Source of the DNA: Actinomadura geliboluensis
GTDB taxonomy: Bacteria > Actinomycetota > Actinomycetes > Streptosporangiales > Streptosporangiaceae
Length of the DNA: 36,072 nt
Assembly (NCBI RefSeq): GCF_005889745.1
Contig: NZ_VCKZ01000032.1
Span: 1 to 36,072 of the forward strand
Direction of reading: 5' to 3'
Shown here: positions 1 through 7,917 of the stretch, piece after piece
Numbering within the stretch: position 1 is the stretch's first letter
Layout of the letters: every line of letters begins with the position of its first letter
Notes under the pieces: model-generated
What the model was told of the DNA's origin: nothing
The model's input: only the letters and a program-made list of their open reading frames with translations
Databases searched by the model: none
Program-made: the position numbers and the translations under genes

Positions 1-1
1 G

Positions 2-1684
2 AGCCTGGTCGTGGGCGCTACGGCGGTCACGGCCGTCGTGGCGGGGGCGCTGGGCGCGGGGGTGCTGAGCGGTCCGGAGCGGGTGAGCGCAGGTCAGGTC
101 GCGGCTACCGCACAGGTGGCGCCGCAGATTTCGCAGGACGTTCGGGAGCGGTATCCGCACGGGCTGCGAGGCGAGGCCGTGAGCAAGGGGGAGCCTCGCC
201 CGGCGAAGGCACGACGGCTGAACGCCGAAGCGGGGGTCCGAGTCACGCTCGATGTGCTTGATCGACATGGCAAGCCGGCCAGCGAGACGGGTGTTCTGCT
301 GTACCCGCTCACCGGAGACGAGCCGTTCTACGCCGATCTGGTGGACGGCCACGCCGAAGGGGAGGTCCCGGCGGGTCAGTATGCGGTGCTGACCCGTGTC
401 AGCACTGTTGAAGCGAATGGTGAGACGTCGTCGGCCCTCGTCTACCGGCCCAGTGTGACGATCAATGAGGCCACCAAGGTCCTGCTCGACGCGCGCAACG
501 CAAAGCCCATCACGGCAACGGTCGATCGCACCGATGCCGACCTCCTCGATGGGGACGTGCGGATCGTCCAGGACATCGCAGGCCAGCCCGTCGTCACGTC
601 GGCGATGATGTCGATCAAGAACGCCTACATCACGCCGACCGGTTCCATGCCGGGACTGGCGCTCGACCTCCAAGCCGTCTTCACCCGCAAGGGCGCCGAG
701 AGCGGCAGCCCGTACGTCTACAACGTGGCGAGCCGGGTCTCGGACGGGGTGCCGCAAAAGCCGACACTGAGAGTCCGCACCAAGGACATGGCCGCGGTGA
801 AGACCGCGTACGGGACCGAGGGAAGTCCGGCATGCGTCGGCGGTCATGCCCTGCCGTCCTGGCCGGACGGCGGCATCACCATGGGCTTCTTCACCGGAGT
901 GGGTGCCGCACCCGGCACTCGTACCGAGTACTACTCGCCCGGCATCGCGTGGGACATCGACTGGATGAACACCGAGCCAGGCTGCGGCTTCGAGGAAGGC
1001 ACCACGGAGATCTGGACGCGCGGTGAGCGCTTCGCTAAGCCGGGCTCGTACCAGCGTCGCCTGACCCCCGCCCCGTTCAGTCCCCGCAGCGGACGCGTCA
1101 TCTGGGGCGAGTACGAGGGCGGGGAACCGGCGCTGACCATCGGGATGCATTCGACGAGCGCGGGCAGGAGCTTCATGGCGCCGTACCCCGGGGCGTCCGG
1201 TACCTCCGTCCTGCGGGACGCCAACGGGAAGACGGTCTACTCCTACGACGCCCCAGGCGCCGCCTGGGGATGGCCAGTGCCGAAGCCGGGCAAGTACAGC
1301 CTCACCGTGGACGAGAAGCGCGCCTCCCCCTTCTCGCCGCTCGCCGTACGCCAGCACGCCGTTTGGCACTTCACCGTCCGGGACGACAAGGTCATCGCCT
1401 TGCCGTCCCTCAGCTTCCGCACTCCGCTCGACGCGCAGTCAAGGGCCAGAGCAGGGGCTCGCCAGCAGATCACCATGACGACCGACCACACGGGCACCGC
1501 CAAGCCGAAGCTGTGGGCTTCGTCCGATGACGGCAAGACCTGGAAGGCCGTCGGGGTGACACGCAAGGGCGATGCCTGGGCGGCGACCTTGACGAATCCG
1601 AAGGCGGGCTTCGTCTCTCTGCGGACGGCCGTCGCGGGTGTCGTCGACCAGACCGTGATCCGGGCGTACGCCGTCCACGGGTAG
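2..1684 (+). CDS. Secreted protein resembling the C-terminal half of actinobacterial S8 peptidases (5' end outside window)
   Basis: The reading frame is open to the window edge, so the start lies upstream. The visible N-terminus is a hydrophobic Ala/Gly/Val stretch (residues about 1-22) that looks like the end of a signal peptide. The GTG at 11 falls inside this hydrophobic run and is a poor start. The rest, about 535 residues, has no catalytic motif I recognise. It contains beta-rich segments: an early carrier-like domain (about 75-200), a middle part with the motif TEYYSPG, and a C-terminal part with SSDDGKTW and a VSLRTAV-like strand. This pattern resembles the non-catalytic C-terminal region of long secreted S8 subtilases of actinobacteria. 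Here the Asp/His/Ser protease domain is absent from the visible part. Base composition looks somewhat less GC-rich than its neighbours. I infer an extracellular protein and cannot assign a function. Confidence 0.75.
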   Translation, partial: SLVVGATAVTAVVAGALGAGVLSGPERVSAGQVAATAQVAPQISQDVRERYPHGLRGEAVSKGEPRPAKARRLNAEAGVRVTLDVLDRHGKPASETGVLLYPLTGDEPFYADLVDGHAEGEVPAGQYAVLTRVSTVEANGETSSALVYRPSVTINEATKVLLDARNAKPITATVDRTDADLLDGDVRIVQDIAGQPVVTSAMMSIKNAYITPTGSMPGLALDLQAVFTRKGAESGSPYVYNVASRVSDGVPQKPTLRVRTKDMAAVKTAYGTEGSPACVGGHALPSWPDGGITMGFFTGVGAAPGTRTEYYSPGIAWDIDWMNTEPGCGFEEGTTEIWTRGERFAKPGSYQRRLTPAPFSPRSGRVIWGEYEGGEPALTIGMHSTSAGRSFMAPYPGASGTSVLRDANGKTVYSYDAPGAAWGWPVPKPGKYSLTVDEKRASPFSPLAVRQHAVWHFTVRDDKVIALPSLSFRTPLDAQSRARAGARQQITMTTDHTGTAKPKLWASSDDGKTWKAVGVTRKGDAWAATLTNPKAGFVSLRTAVAGVVDQTVIRAYAVHG

Positions 1685-1712
1685 GGACGTCGCGCCGAAG
1701 GTCTCCGCTTCA

Positions 1713-1754
1713 GGACGGCTCGTGATCCCTGAGACAACGGATCACGAGCCGTCC
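1713..1754. terminator. Bidirectional terminator hairpin with 16-bp perfect stem
   Basis: GGACGGCTCGTGATCC (1713-1728) pairs perfectly with its reverse complement at 1739-1754 around a 10-nt loop. It lies between two convergent genes. The right arm contains the last codons and TGA stop of the minus-strand gene ending at 1742, so the hairpin is partly coding. Confidence 0.85.
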
Positions 1755-2665
1755 CGACGCTGGAGGACGGGCGGGTTGAAGCGAGAAGAAACGGCGTCGC
1801 TCCAGCGGAGAGGGACGGCGTCGGCGATCTCGATGACGTCGGTGACGGTGAATTCGACCAGTCGTTCAGCGCCCGGCACGGCGGCGGCGTTCTCGGGATC
1901 CCAGTCGGTGCGGGCCGTGCCGGTCAGGTGCAGGACGGCACCCGTGCGCCAGTCGGGGAGCAGGAGCCCAGCTCGCGGATTCACCTCCAGATTGCCCAGC
2001 GTGTTGAACATGGCGTTGCCGACATAGTCGGGCCAGCGCAGCACTGTCGGCGACACCACCTCGATGAATCCCGGGTTGCCGCCGCGGTGGGAGGCGTCGG
2101 CGTTGCCCTCTCTGTCGGAGGTGGCGATGAAGAACGTGTCCGCACCGCCGATCCACCGCTGCTGGTCGCTGGTGAGGGTTCCAGAACGTTGAGGACGTCC
2201 AGGAGCAGTGGCCAGGTCCCACTCATGCTCCCGTTTCTGGATGTACTTGGGGCAGTTCGAGTACACCTGATCGAGCTTGACGTGCAAGCCATGCTCGGTA
2301 GGTACGGCCTGCCCGTTCAGCCGCATCCGGCGATGCCGGGACGGTTCGATCGCGAGCATCCCGACCGGCGCAGGGGTGCGAAGTCGCTCATAGAGCGGGT
2401 CCCCAACACCAGGACGGGCATCGATGGTGAGCGTGCCGGCGTCCTCGGCGTGCAGGAAGCCGGGCTGCCCGGTGAGCAGCGTCGCCCATAGCCGTCCGTC
2501 GGTGTCGGCGGCGCCGAGCACCAGCATCGGCTGCTGGAGCAGGAACTTCCGCGCCACCTCAGGGATCTCCGTACGGATGGCGCGTGCGGAGAACCCGCCC
2601 TGGTCGAGCAGACCGGCGCGCCGCTGGGCGGCCCGTTCGCCCTCGTGGTAGACGTCGACCGCCAC
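1742..2665 (-). CDS. Pyridoxamine 5'-phosphate oxidase-family flavin-nucleotide-binding protein
   Basis: A 307-residue protein with two split-barrel halves of the PNPOx-like fold. Motifs typical of the family are LVLGAADTDGRLWATLLTG near residue 50 and TFFIATSDREGNADASHRGG near 175, followed by VGNAMFNTLGNLEVNPRAGLL. Members bind FMN or a related cofactor and reduce or bind small molecules in the cytoplasm. The substrate here is unknown. The start is GTG at 2665, preceded by a strong GGAAGGAGG ribosome site. It lies 24 nt downstream of the VOC gene, and the two probably form one transcript controlled from the promoter at about 3208-3236. Its stop codon lies inside the terminator hairpin. Confidence 0.88.
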   Translation of the reverse strand: MAVDVYHEGERAAQRRAGLLDQGGFSARAIRTEIPEVARKFLLQQPMLVLGAADTDGRLWATLLTGQPGFLHAEDAGTLTIDARPGVGDPLYERLRTPAPVGMLAIEPSRHRRMRLNGQAVPTEHGLHVKLDQVYSNCPKYIQKREHEWDLATAPGRPQRSGTLTSDQQRWIGGADTFFIATSDREGNADASHRGGNPGFIEVVSPTVLRWPDYVGNAMFNTLGNLEVNPRAGLLLPDWRTGAVLHLTGTARTDWDPENAAAVPGAERLVEFTVTDVIEIADAVPLRWSDAVSSRFNPPVLQRRDGS

Positions 2666-2689
2666 AGCGGCCTCCTTCCGGGTGAGGTG

Positions 2690-3151
2690 CTAGAAGAAAC
2701 CGCAGGTCGGGGCGGCCCCGCTGGGCGCGGGGGCGGTGTCGGCGCCGGTGGGCACGTAGATCTCCAGGCGCGTCCCGTCGGGGTCGGTGAAGAAGATCCC
2801 GCCGGACGAGACGCCTTCGCCGTGCGGGACGACGCCGTCGTGGACGAGCTCGGCGCCCAGGTCGCGCAGCACCCGTTCGGCGGCCATCACCTCGTCGATC
2901 GTTTCGACCTGGAACGACAGGTGGTGCAGGCCCGCCGAGCGGGTCGCGAACGTGGTGTCGCTCTGCTCCCACAGGGTCAGCACCAGCCGACCGTCCCGTC
3001 CGAGGAAGGCCCAGCGGCGGCTCGGGTCCTTGCTCTCCGCCTGGACCTCGAATCCGAAAACGCGCAGGTAGAAGGGCAGCGACCGGTCCAGGTCGTTCAC
3101 GTTCAGCCCGACGTGTCCCGTTTGCAGTGCCTTGATGGCGGCTGTCTCCAT
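2690..3151 (-). CDS. VOC-family protein (glyoxalase/dioxygenase superfamily)
   Basis: A 153-residue protein with two beta-alpha-beta-beta-beta modules. Candidate metal ligands of the vicinal-oxygen-chelate family are visible: His13 (GHVGLNV), His77 (LHHLSF) and Glu130 (TRLEIYVP). The GLNVNDLDRSLPFY opening is typical of glyoxalase/bleomycin-resistance and extradiol-dioxygenase-like enzymes. The exact reaction cannot be told from sequence. I choose ATG at 3151 because GAGGTG lies just upstream; a GTG at 3163 is possible but has poorer spacing. It is the first gene of a two-gene operon with the flavin-binding protein and is divergent from a CGNR regulator, its likely controller. Confidence 0.88.
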   Translation of the reverse strand: METAAIKALQTGHVGLNVNDLDRSLPFYLRVFGFEVQAESKDPSRRWAFLGRDGRLVLTLWEQSDTTFATRSAGLHHLSFQVETIDEVMAAERVLRDLGAELVHDGVVPHGEGVSSGGIFFTDPDGTRLEIYVPTGADTAPAPSGAAPTCGFF

Positions 3152-3194
3152 GACGCACCTCACTAACCCCCGGGCGGCACGCCCAGGCTCGGCT

Positions 3195-3220
3195 AACTGT
3201 CTATCGAAACATAGACGGTT
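3195..3220. promoter_or_regulatory. Candidate operator: 10-6-10 inverted repeat
   Basis: AACTGTCTAT (3195-3204) and ATAGACGGTT (3211-3220) form an inverted repeat with one mismatch and a 6-nt spacer. It covers the -10 box and start region of the minus-strand promoter and sits 52 nt before the divergent CGNR gene start. This is the position expected for a repressor site. I infer, but cannot show, that the CGNR protein binds it. Confidence 0.65.
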
Positions 3221-3236
3221 ATAAAATGATCGTCAA
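3208..3236 (-). promoter_or_regulatory. Promoter of the VOC/flavin-binding operon
   Basis: On the minus strand TTGACG (3236-3231) is followed by a 17-nt spacer and TATGTT (3213-3208). This is a very good housekeeping-type promoter, with transcription predicted to start near 3201, about 50 nt before the VOC start codon. Confidence 0.7.
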
Positions 3237-3259
3237 CCGGCTAAGGTGCGTTAGGTGGG

Positions 3260-3265
3260 TAGAAT
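3260..3265 (+). promoter_or_regulatory. -10 box TAGAAT of a leaderless CGNR gene
   Basis: TAGAAT fits TANNNT and ends 7 nt before the GTG at 3273, so transcription would start at or next to that codon. No good -35 is visible. Confidence 0.5.
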
Positions 3266-3272
3266 CCGCACC

Positions 3273-3845
3273 GTGCAGCAGGAACGCGGTGTGCAGCGGC
3301 AGGAGAGCGCGGACCCTCGGCTGCTGGTCGGGGAGCCGCTCAGCCTGGACCTCGTCAACACCTTGTGGGTGGACGATCGCGTCCATCGCGACCTGCTCGA
3401 CTCCACCGACGGCCTGGCCATCTGGCTGCGTTCGGCAGGGCTGGACGATCGGGCTGTGGCCGACCGGGCGACGCTCGACGCCACGGTGGAGACGCGCGAG
3501 ATTCTTCACGCGCTCCTCGCCGAACACCCGTCCCCGGAAACGGTGGACGCGTTCAACCACGTCCTTGAGCACGGAGCCTTGCACTACCGGCTAGGCCCCA
3601 ACGGACGGGAAGAGCATCCGCGGACCGACGACCCCGCATGGCTTCCGTCCTGGCTGGCCGCCACCGACTACCTCCGGCTCACGACCGAGGCCCCCGCACG
3701 CGTCAAGCACTGCGCGCATCCCGACTGCGTGCTGTACTTCTTCGACGCGACCAAGAGCGGCACCCGCCGCTGGTGCTCGATGGCCATCTGCGGCAACCGC
3801 GCCAAAGCCGCCCGCCACTACGAACGCGCGAAGTCCAACCGCTGA
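3273..3845 (+). CDS. CGNR zinc-finger / ABATE-domain regulator
   Basis: A protein of about 190 residues. The N-terminal part carries the ABATE-type segment (GEPLSLDLVNT near residue 20). The C-terminus has a CX4C-CX4C zinc finger, with HCAHPDC then WCSMAICGNR, containing the family's namesake CGNR and a basic tail (residues about 145-190). Such proteins are presumed DNA-binding stress regulators. I prefer the GTG at 3273 as start because a TAGAAT -10 box lies 7 nt upstream, giving a leaderless mRNA. A GTG at 3255 would add 6 residues but has no ribosome site. Divergent transcription from the VOC operon across an inverted repeat suggests it regulates that operon and itself. Confidence 0.9.
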   Translation: MQQERGVQRQESADPRLLVGEPLSLDLVNTLWVDDRVHRDLLDSTDGLAIWLRSAGLDDRAVADRATLDATVETREILHALLAEHPSPETVDAFNHVLEHGALHYRLGPNGREEHPRTDDPAWLPSWLAATDYLRLTTEAPARVKHCAHPDCVLYFFDATKSGTRRWCSMAICGNRAKAARHYERAKSNR

Positions 3846-4020
3846 CAGGCCGCTGACCCGGCCGGACAAATGACAACGCCGCACTCAACCGACCAAAAAA
3901 CCGGCTTCTGATCGCCAGAGTGATGTCGAGGATGCCTCGGGCGCTCCGACCTACTCGGGAGGGCGCCGTCCGCCAACGGCCGACGGCCTCCGCAACGCAC
4001 CCGAACCGGGAAGGACCGAC

Positions 4021-4389
4021 ATGTCACGCAACACCGACACCGTCACCAGGTACATCGACGGCTTCCGCAAGAACGATCACGCGCAGATCCTGTCCTGCCT
4101 GACCGACGACATCGAGTGGACGGTCTTCGGCGGCTTCCACCTGACCGGCAAGGACGCCTACGACAAGGCCATCGACGGGCCGCCGGAGTTCGTCAACCCT
4201 CCGCACCTGGAGGTCGTCCGGATGGTCGAGCAGGACGACGTCGTCATGGCGGAGATGACCGGGACGGTGAAGCGGGCCGCGGGCGGCGAGATGCGCATGT
4301 CCATGGCGGAGGTGTTCGTCATGCGCGACGGCAAGATCGCCGAACGCCGCGCCTGGGTCGTCGAGCTGAAGGAGAACCACTTCCGCTGA
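4021..4389 (+). CDS. NTF2-like / SnoaL-family small protein
   Basis: A 122-residue single-domain protein. The opening helix (TVTRYIDGFRKNDHAQILSC), then LTDDIEWTVFG and a C-terminal strand set (AEVFVMRDGKIAERRAWVV), is the usual pattern of the NTF2/SnoaL cone fold (ketosteroid-isomerase-like). Such proteins are isomerases, hydrolases or ligand-binding proteins, and the ligand is not predictable here. ATG at 4021 has GGAAGGA 7 nt upstream. It is monocistronic: about 175 nt separate it from the CGNR gene, and it converges on the Mrp operon. Confidence 0.88.
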   Translation: MSRNTDTVTRYIDGFRKNDHAQILSCLTDDIEWTVFGGFHLTGKDAYDKAIDGPPEFVNPPHLEVVRMVEQDDVVMAEMTGTVKRAAGGEMRMSMAEVFVMRDGKIAERRAWVVELKENHFR

Positions 4390-4398
4390 CACGAGGGC

Positions 4399-4428
4399 GG
4401 CTCGGTCGACGGCAACGACGACCGGGCC
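4399..4428. terminator. Bidirectional terminator hairpin
   Basis: GGCTCGGTCG (4399-4408) pairs with CGACCGGGCC (4419-4428), 10 bp with one G-U pair and a 10-nt loop. It lies between the convergent NTF2-like gene and the last gene of the Mrp operon. Confidence 0.65.
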
Positions 4429-4462
4429 GTCCCACCCCAAGCGGACGACAGACCCGCGGCGC

Positions 4463-6271
4463 TCAGAGGGTGGCGGCCCAGGCCAGAGCAAGGGTTGCGG
4501 TCGCCGCGATCAGCCAGGTCGTGTAGTCGCCGATGCTGCCGCTGTGGACGGTCTTCACCGCGATGATCGGCGGCCTGCTACATGCCCGTAGCGGTTTTTG
4601 AAGGCGAGTCGGAAGGCGTTGCCACCAGAGACCGACCGCCGCGCATAGGAAGGCCCCCGCGAAGGAGAGCGCCCCGTAGAGCCAGTCGCGCAAAGGGATG
4701 TCGTGTTCGGGGAGAGGACGAGGCGGCGGTGCGATGCCTTGGGTCACCAGGCGGGCATGGGACGCGTGGTCGTGCAGGTCGGCTGCCGCCTTTATCGCGT
4801 GAGCAGGCAGGTCAGGAGTGAAGGCCAGGAAGTAGCCGGTGGCTGCCAGGAGCAAGGGCGCGATCAAAGGCCATAGGCGGTGGTGGCCGTCGACACGATG
4901 GGGTTCGGTTTCCTGGCTGGTCAGGGTCGGATCCTCAGCGGGACCCCAGCCCAGGAAGATGCGGGCCGCCGCACGCAGTACCGCCGCCGCGCTGATCGCT
5001 ATGCAGACGGCCAGAACAGGCGCCACCCACGCATAGCCGGCGCTTGCCAGCGCGTCGTAAACAAGAGTCGCGGATTGGAACGGGCCGAAGCCGGGAGGGG
5101 TCGCCAAACCCGCAGCACAAATGGTCAGAAGCACTGCCAGCGCAAAGGGACCCGCGCGGCCACGGCCATGCAAAACCGTCTCGTCCGACGAACCCAGCCG
5201 CACGATCAGCATTCCCAGGCACAGCATCAGCGCGCCCCGCAACAAGCCGGCGGTGATGATGTACATGACCGAGCCCGCCAGACCCTCAGCCGTAAGCATC
5301 GCAATGCCCGCCAGCACCACACCGCCATTGCTGACGGTCATGAACGCCAGCTGCCGTTTCAGGTCCGCTTCCAGGAAGCACATGACGGCGCCCAGGACCG
5401 CGCTGAGCAGCGCCAGGCCCAGCAACGCGTGGCGTACGGCGTCGTCGTCGCCGAGCGTCGGGGCGAAGACGGTGGCGTGGACGCGGGAGTACACGTCGTA
5501 CGCCAGGTCGCTCATCACGGCGGTGAAGATGGCCGCTGCCGGGGCGGTGGCCACGCTGTAGGCGTCCGTCAGCCAGAAGTGGAAGGGGACGGTCCCCGCC
5601 TTCACCAGGAATCCGACCGTGATGAAGGTGAGCGCAAGCACCAACAGCCCGGACGGGTGATGCTGCTCCAGCGCCGTGCCGATGCCGACGAGGTTGAGGT
5701 TGCCGGTCCGCCCGTAGAGGACGCCGATCCCCATCAGCAGGGTCAGCGTTCCGATGGTGTTGAGGATGGCGAAGTCCAGTGCGCCCTGCAGCACTTCCGG
5801 ACGCTTCACGTGGTAGCCGCTGAGCGCGTACGCAGCGACGCTCATCAGCTCCAGGAACACGAAGATGTTGAACAGGTCCCCGGACAGAACGAACCCCACC
5901 ATGCCGGCAAGGAAGGCCAACATCAGCGAGTAGAAGAGATGGCGGATGTTCTCGAAATGCCCCCAGGAGAACACCAGCGCACCGAGGACGGCCGCCGCCG
6001 CCAGGGTCGCCTCCGCAGCGGCCAGCGGATCGACGACGAAGCCGATCCCCCAGGGAAACCCGCCCTGGACCGGAGACCAGCCCCCGAACCAGTAGACGAT
6101 CGTGCCGTCGGTCGAGTGCAGGGTGAGGGCCAGGCTCATGCCGGTCACGGCGGCGGCGCAGGCGATGGCGATCGCGTCCGGGAGCAGGCGGGGCAGGTGC
6201 TGGCCCACGGCGGCCAGGAGCGCGGCGCAGACCAGCGGCAGCGCGACGGCGAGGGGAACGAGCTGGTTCAT
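4463..6271 (-). CDS. mrpD: Mrp-type Na+/H+ antiporter subunit D (MnhD/MbhH-like, complex I NuoM-like) with C-terminal extension
   Basis: A 602-residue polytopic membrane protein of the proton-conducting antiporter family. The key residues of the channel are visible: Glu141 in the fifth membrane segment (FVFLELMS) and Lys224 (VGFLVKAGTVPFHFWL). In the later segment that usually carries a Lys, the sequence reads GLLRGALML, so Arg may replace it. The protein is about 100 residues longer than usual MrpD. After residue 490 come a polar loop, two more hydrophobic segments and a tail containing HSGSIGDYTTWL, a motif reminiscent of NuoL/MrpA-type C-termini. The ATG at 6271 overlaps the subunit C stop (ATGA), which fixes the start. 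It is the last gene of the operon, and no mrpA follows. Confidence 0.9.
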   Translation of the reverse strand: MNQLVPLAVALPLVCAALLAAVGQHLPRLLPDAIAIACAAAVTGMSLALTLHSTDGTIVYWFGGWSPVQGGFPWGIGFVVDPLAAAEATLAAAAVLGALVFSWGHFENIRHLFYSLMLAFLAGMVGFVLSGDLFNIFVFLELMSVAAYALSGYHVKRPEVLQGALDFAILNTIGTLTLLMGIGVLYGRTGNLNLVGIGTALEQHHPSGLLVLALTFITVGFLVKAGTVPFHFWLTDAYSVATAPAAAIFTAVMSDLAYDVYSRVHATVFAPTLGDDDAVRHALLGLALLSAVLGAVMCFLEADLKRQLAFMTVSNGGVVLAGIAMLTAEGLAGSVMYIITAGLLRGALMLCLGMLIVRLGSSDETVLHGRGRAGPFALAVLLTICAAGLATPPGFGPFQSATLVYDALASAGYAWVAPVLAVCIAISAAAVLRAAARIFLGWGPAEDPTLTSQETEPHRVDGHHRLWPLIAPLLLAATGYFLAFTPDLPAHAIKAAADLHDHASHARLVTQGIAPPPRPLPEHDIPLRDWLYGALSFAGAFLCAAVGLWWQRLPTRLQKPLRACSRPPIIAVKTVHSGSIGDYTTWLIAATATLALAWAATL

Positions 6272-6612
6272 CCGCGGGTCGGACGCATCTCTTCCGGGTC
6301 CACCGTCCCGGCGTGCCGGTGCGCCTGCAGGGCCAGGGACAGGACCAGCGCGAGGACGACGACGCTCACCACGATGTCGGTGAGGGTGAGGGCCTGGACC
6401 ACCGGGTCGGTGAGCGGTGTGCCCGGTGCCTGCCCCTTGGTGACGGGTGGCGACGCCCCGCTGCGGTAGCCGACCGCCAGCAGCAGCAGGTACGTGGACG
6501 ACTGCATGATGTTCAGGCACACGCCGAGGTGGATGTAGCTCCGGCTGGTCGCCACCCCGTACAGGCCGGCGACGAACAGCACCCCGGCGACCACGTACGG
6601 GTAGTAGATCAC
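6268..6612 (-). CDS. mrpC: Mrp-type antiporter subunit C (MnhC/MbhG, NuoK-like)
   Basis: A 114-residue protein with three hydrophobic segments. It has the NuoK-like pattern GLYGVATSRSYIHLGVCLNIMQSSTYLLLL and DPVVQALTLTDIVVSVVVLALVLSLALQ (family motif DPLPQALVLTAIVI). It is a small core membrane subunit of the cation/proton antiporter. The GTG start at 6612 overlaps the stop of subunit B (GTGA), and its stop overlaps the start of subunit D (ATGA), so translation is probably coupled. Confidence 0.92.
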   Translation of the reverse strand: MIYYPYVVAGVLFVAGLYGVATSRSYIHLGVCLNIMQSSTYLLLLAVGYRSGASPPVTKGQAPGTPLTDPVVQALTLTDIVVSVVVLALVLSLALQAHRHAGTVDPEEMRPTRG

Positions 6613-7355
6613 TGGTCCGCCCTGGCGTCGGACGGCTGCGTGTACTCCTCGATGAACTCGCGGTAGATGAGGACGAAGGCGGCTGTGACCTCTACACCGG
6701 CGGCCCAGTTCAGAGCGGCGGTCGTACCGCCGGAGGCGAGGGTCCCGGCCGACCCCAGGGGGAGGGTGTTCGTCAGGAAGGCGGCGCCTGCGGTCAGCCC
6801 CAGGAAACCCAGTGCCACGTAGGCGGCGGCACCCAGCCCCTCGGTCGCGTCGAGCAGGGTGGTCGGCGCAAGGCGGCGGAACTGGCGGTGGCCGCCTGCC
6901 AGCCACAGCAGCAGCGCGCCGCCGGACGCGAGCACTCCGCCCTGGAACCCGCCGCCGGGAGTGATGTATCCGAAGCTGATCACCCACAGGCCGAACAGCA
7001 GCAGCACGGGAGCGAGCACACCGCCGACGGTGCGGACGGCGTCGCTGGTGACGTTGTCAGGGGGCGGACGTCCGGTGGCGGCTTCGCGGCTCGACCGCAG
7101 CAGCAGGACGAGGCCCATCACGGCCGTGAAGAGGATGAACTCCTCGATCATCGTGTCCATGCCGCGGTAGTCGAACATCACGGCGGTCACGAAGTTGGTG
7201 ATGTGGCGCTGCCCCTGGGCGTTCTGGTTGATGAGACGGCCGTACTCGCCGATTCGGGCGCCGAAGTCCGGAAGGCCGGTGTAGCCCCAGATGAGGACGC
7301 TGAGGATCGCCGCGAGCGGGGGCAGCACCAGCACCCGCCGCCACCGCGCCTTCAT
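6609..7355 (-). CDS. mrpB: Mrp-type antiporter subunit B fused to an MbhE-like N-terminal part
   Basis: A 248-residue membrane protein. Residues about 1-90 carry the MbhE-like region (NFVTAVMFDYRGMDTMIEEF), which in classical Mrp systems is the extreme C-terminus of MrpA. Residues about 105-240 are the MnhB domain (FGYITPGGGFQGGVL, then NWAAGVEVTAAFVLIYREF). It is therefore a fusion of pieces that are separate (MbhE, MbhF) in archaeal Mbh complexes. ATG at 7355 overlaps the preceding stop (ATGA). Confidence 0.9.
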   Translation of the reverse strand: MKARWRRVLVLPPLAAILSVLIWGYTGLPDFGARIGEYGRLINQNAQGQRHITNFVTAVMFDYRGMDTMIEEFILFTAVMGLVLLLRSSREAATGRPPPDNVTSDAVRTVGGVLAPVLLLFGLWVISFGYITPGGGFQGGVLASGGALLLWLAGGHRQFRRLAPTTLLDATEGLGAAAYVALGFLGLTAGAAFLTNTLPLGSAGTLASGGTTAALNWAAGVEVTAAFVLIYREFIEEYTQPSDARADQ

Positions 7356-7612
7356 CCCTTTCCCCCGCCATGGGTCTTGTAGATGACGGGCAGCAGCACC
7401 ATCGGAACGCCGATCGACGACACCGCGATCTCCGCGATCGCCACGTCCGGCGCCATCAGCAGCGCGAACACCATGACGAGCGACAGCCCGAACAGGCTGA
7501 AGACGACGACCTGGCGCAGCGGGTCGCGGACCAGCACCGTCCCCACGGCCAGGACGCCGGCGAGGGTGAGCGCGATCGCCTGCAGGACGGTCGTGAGCGC
7601 CGCGGCGGTCAT
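7352..7612 (-). CDS. Antiporter MbhD-like subunit (DUF4040, MrpA C-terminal domain)
   Basis: An 86-residue protein with three hydrophobic segments and the MbhD signature: VVFSLFGLSLVMVFALLMAPDVAIAEIAV followed by VPMVLLPVIYK. In seven-subunit Mrp systems this segment is part of the MrpA C-terminus. Here it is a stand-alone gene, as in Mbh-type operons. ATG at 7612 overlaps the stop of the G gene; its own stop overlaps the start of the B gene. Confidence 0.88.
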   Translation of the reverse strand: MTAAALTTVLQAIALTLAGVLAVGTVLVRDPLRQVVVFSLFGLSLVMVFALLMAPDVAIAEIAVSSIGVPMVLLPVIYKTHGGGKG

Positions 7613-7917
7613 GAGCCGGCCTCGCGGTCGTGCAGCATGCGCCGTGCCGCGCGTCCGACCGCGTGGGTGACCACTGGGCTGAGCAGAAGGAGCACGGCGG
7701 CCGCGGTGACGACCTCGACCGTGCTGGACACCGATCCCGCGCCGCCGGTCACCACCACGGACGTGCCGATGAGCGCCGGTCCGACGGTGGCGGACGCGGC
7801 GGTGTAGTGCAGCCGGTCGAAGACGTCGCGCATCCACCAGACGCCGACGCAGCACGCGAGCTGGGCGGCCACCCCGGCCCAGAGCAGCACCTGCGCGGCG
7901 ACTTCGGCGGCGCTCAC
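7609..7917 (-). CDS. mrpG: Mrp-type antiporter subunit G (MnhG/MbhC)
   Basis: A 102-residue membrane protein with the MnhG pattern VWWMRDVFDRLHYTAASATVGPALIGTSVVV and a second hydrophobic segment, LLLLSPVVTHAVGRAA. The GTG start at 7917 shares bases with the subunit F stop (GTGA). Confidence 0.9.
   Translation of the reverse strand: MSAAEVAAQVLLWAGVAAQLACCVGVWWMRDVFDRLHYTAASATVGPALIGTSVVVTGGAGSVSSTVEVVTAAAVLLLLSPVVTHAVGRAARRMLHDREAGS

Noticed and set aside
4880..6469. A long plus-strand frame opposite mrpD
   Set aside because: Highly polar Gln/Arg-rich translation antisense to a clear membrane protein; no ribosome site.
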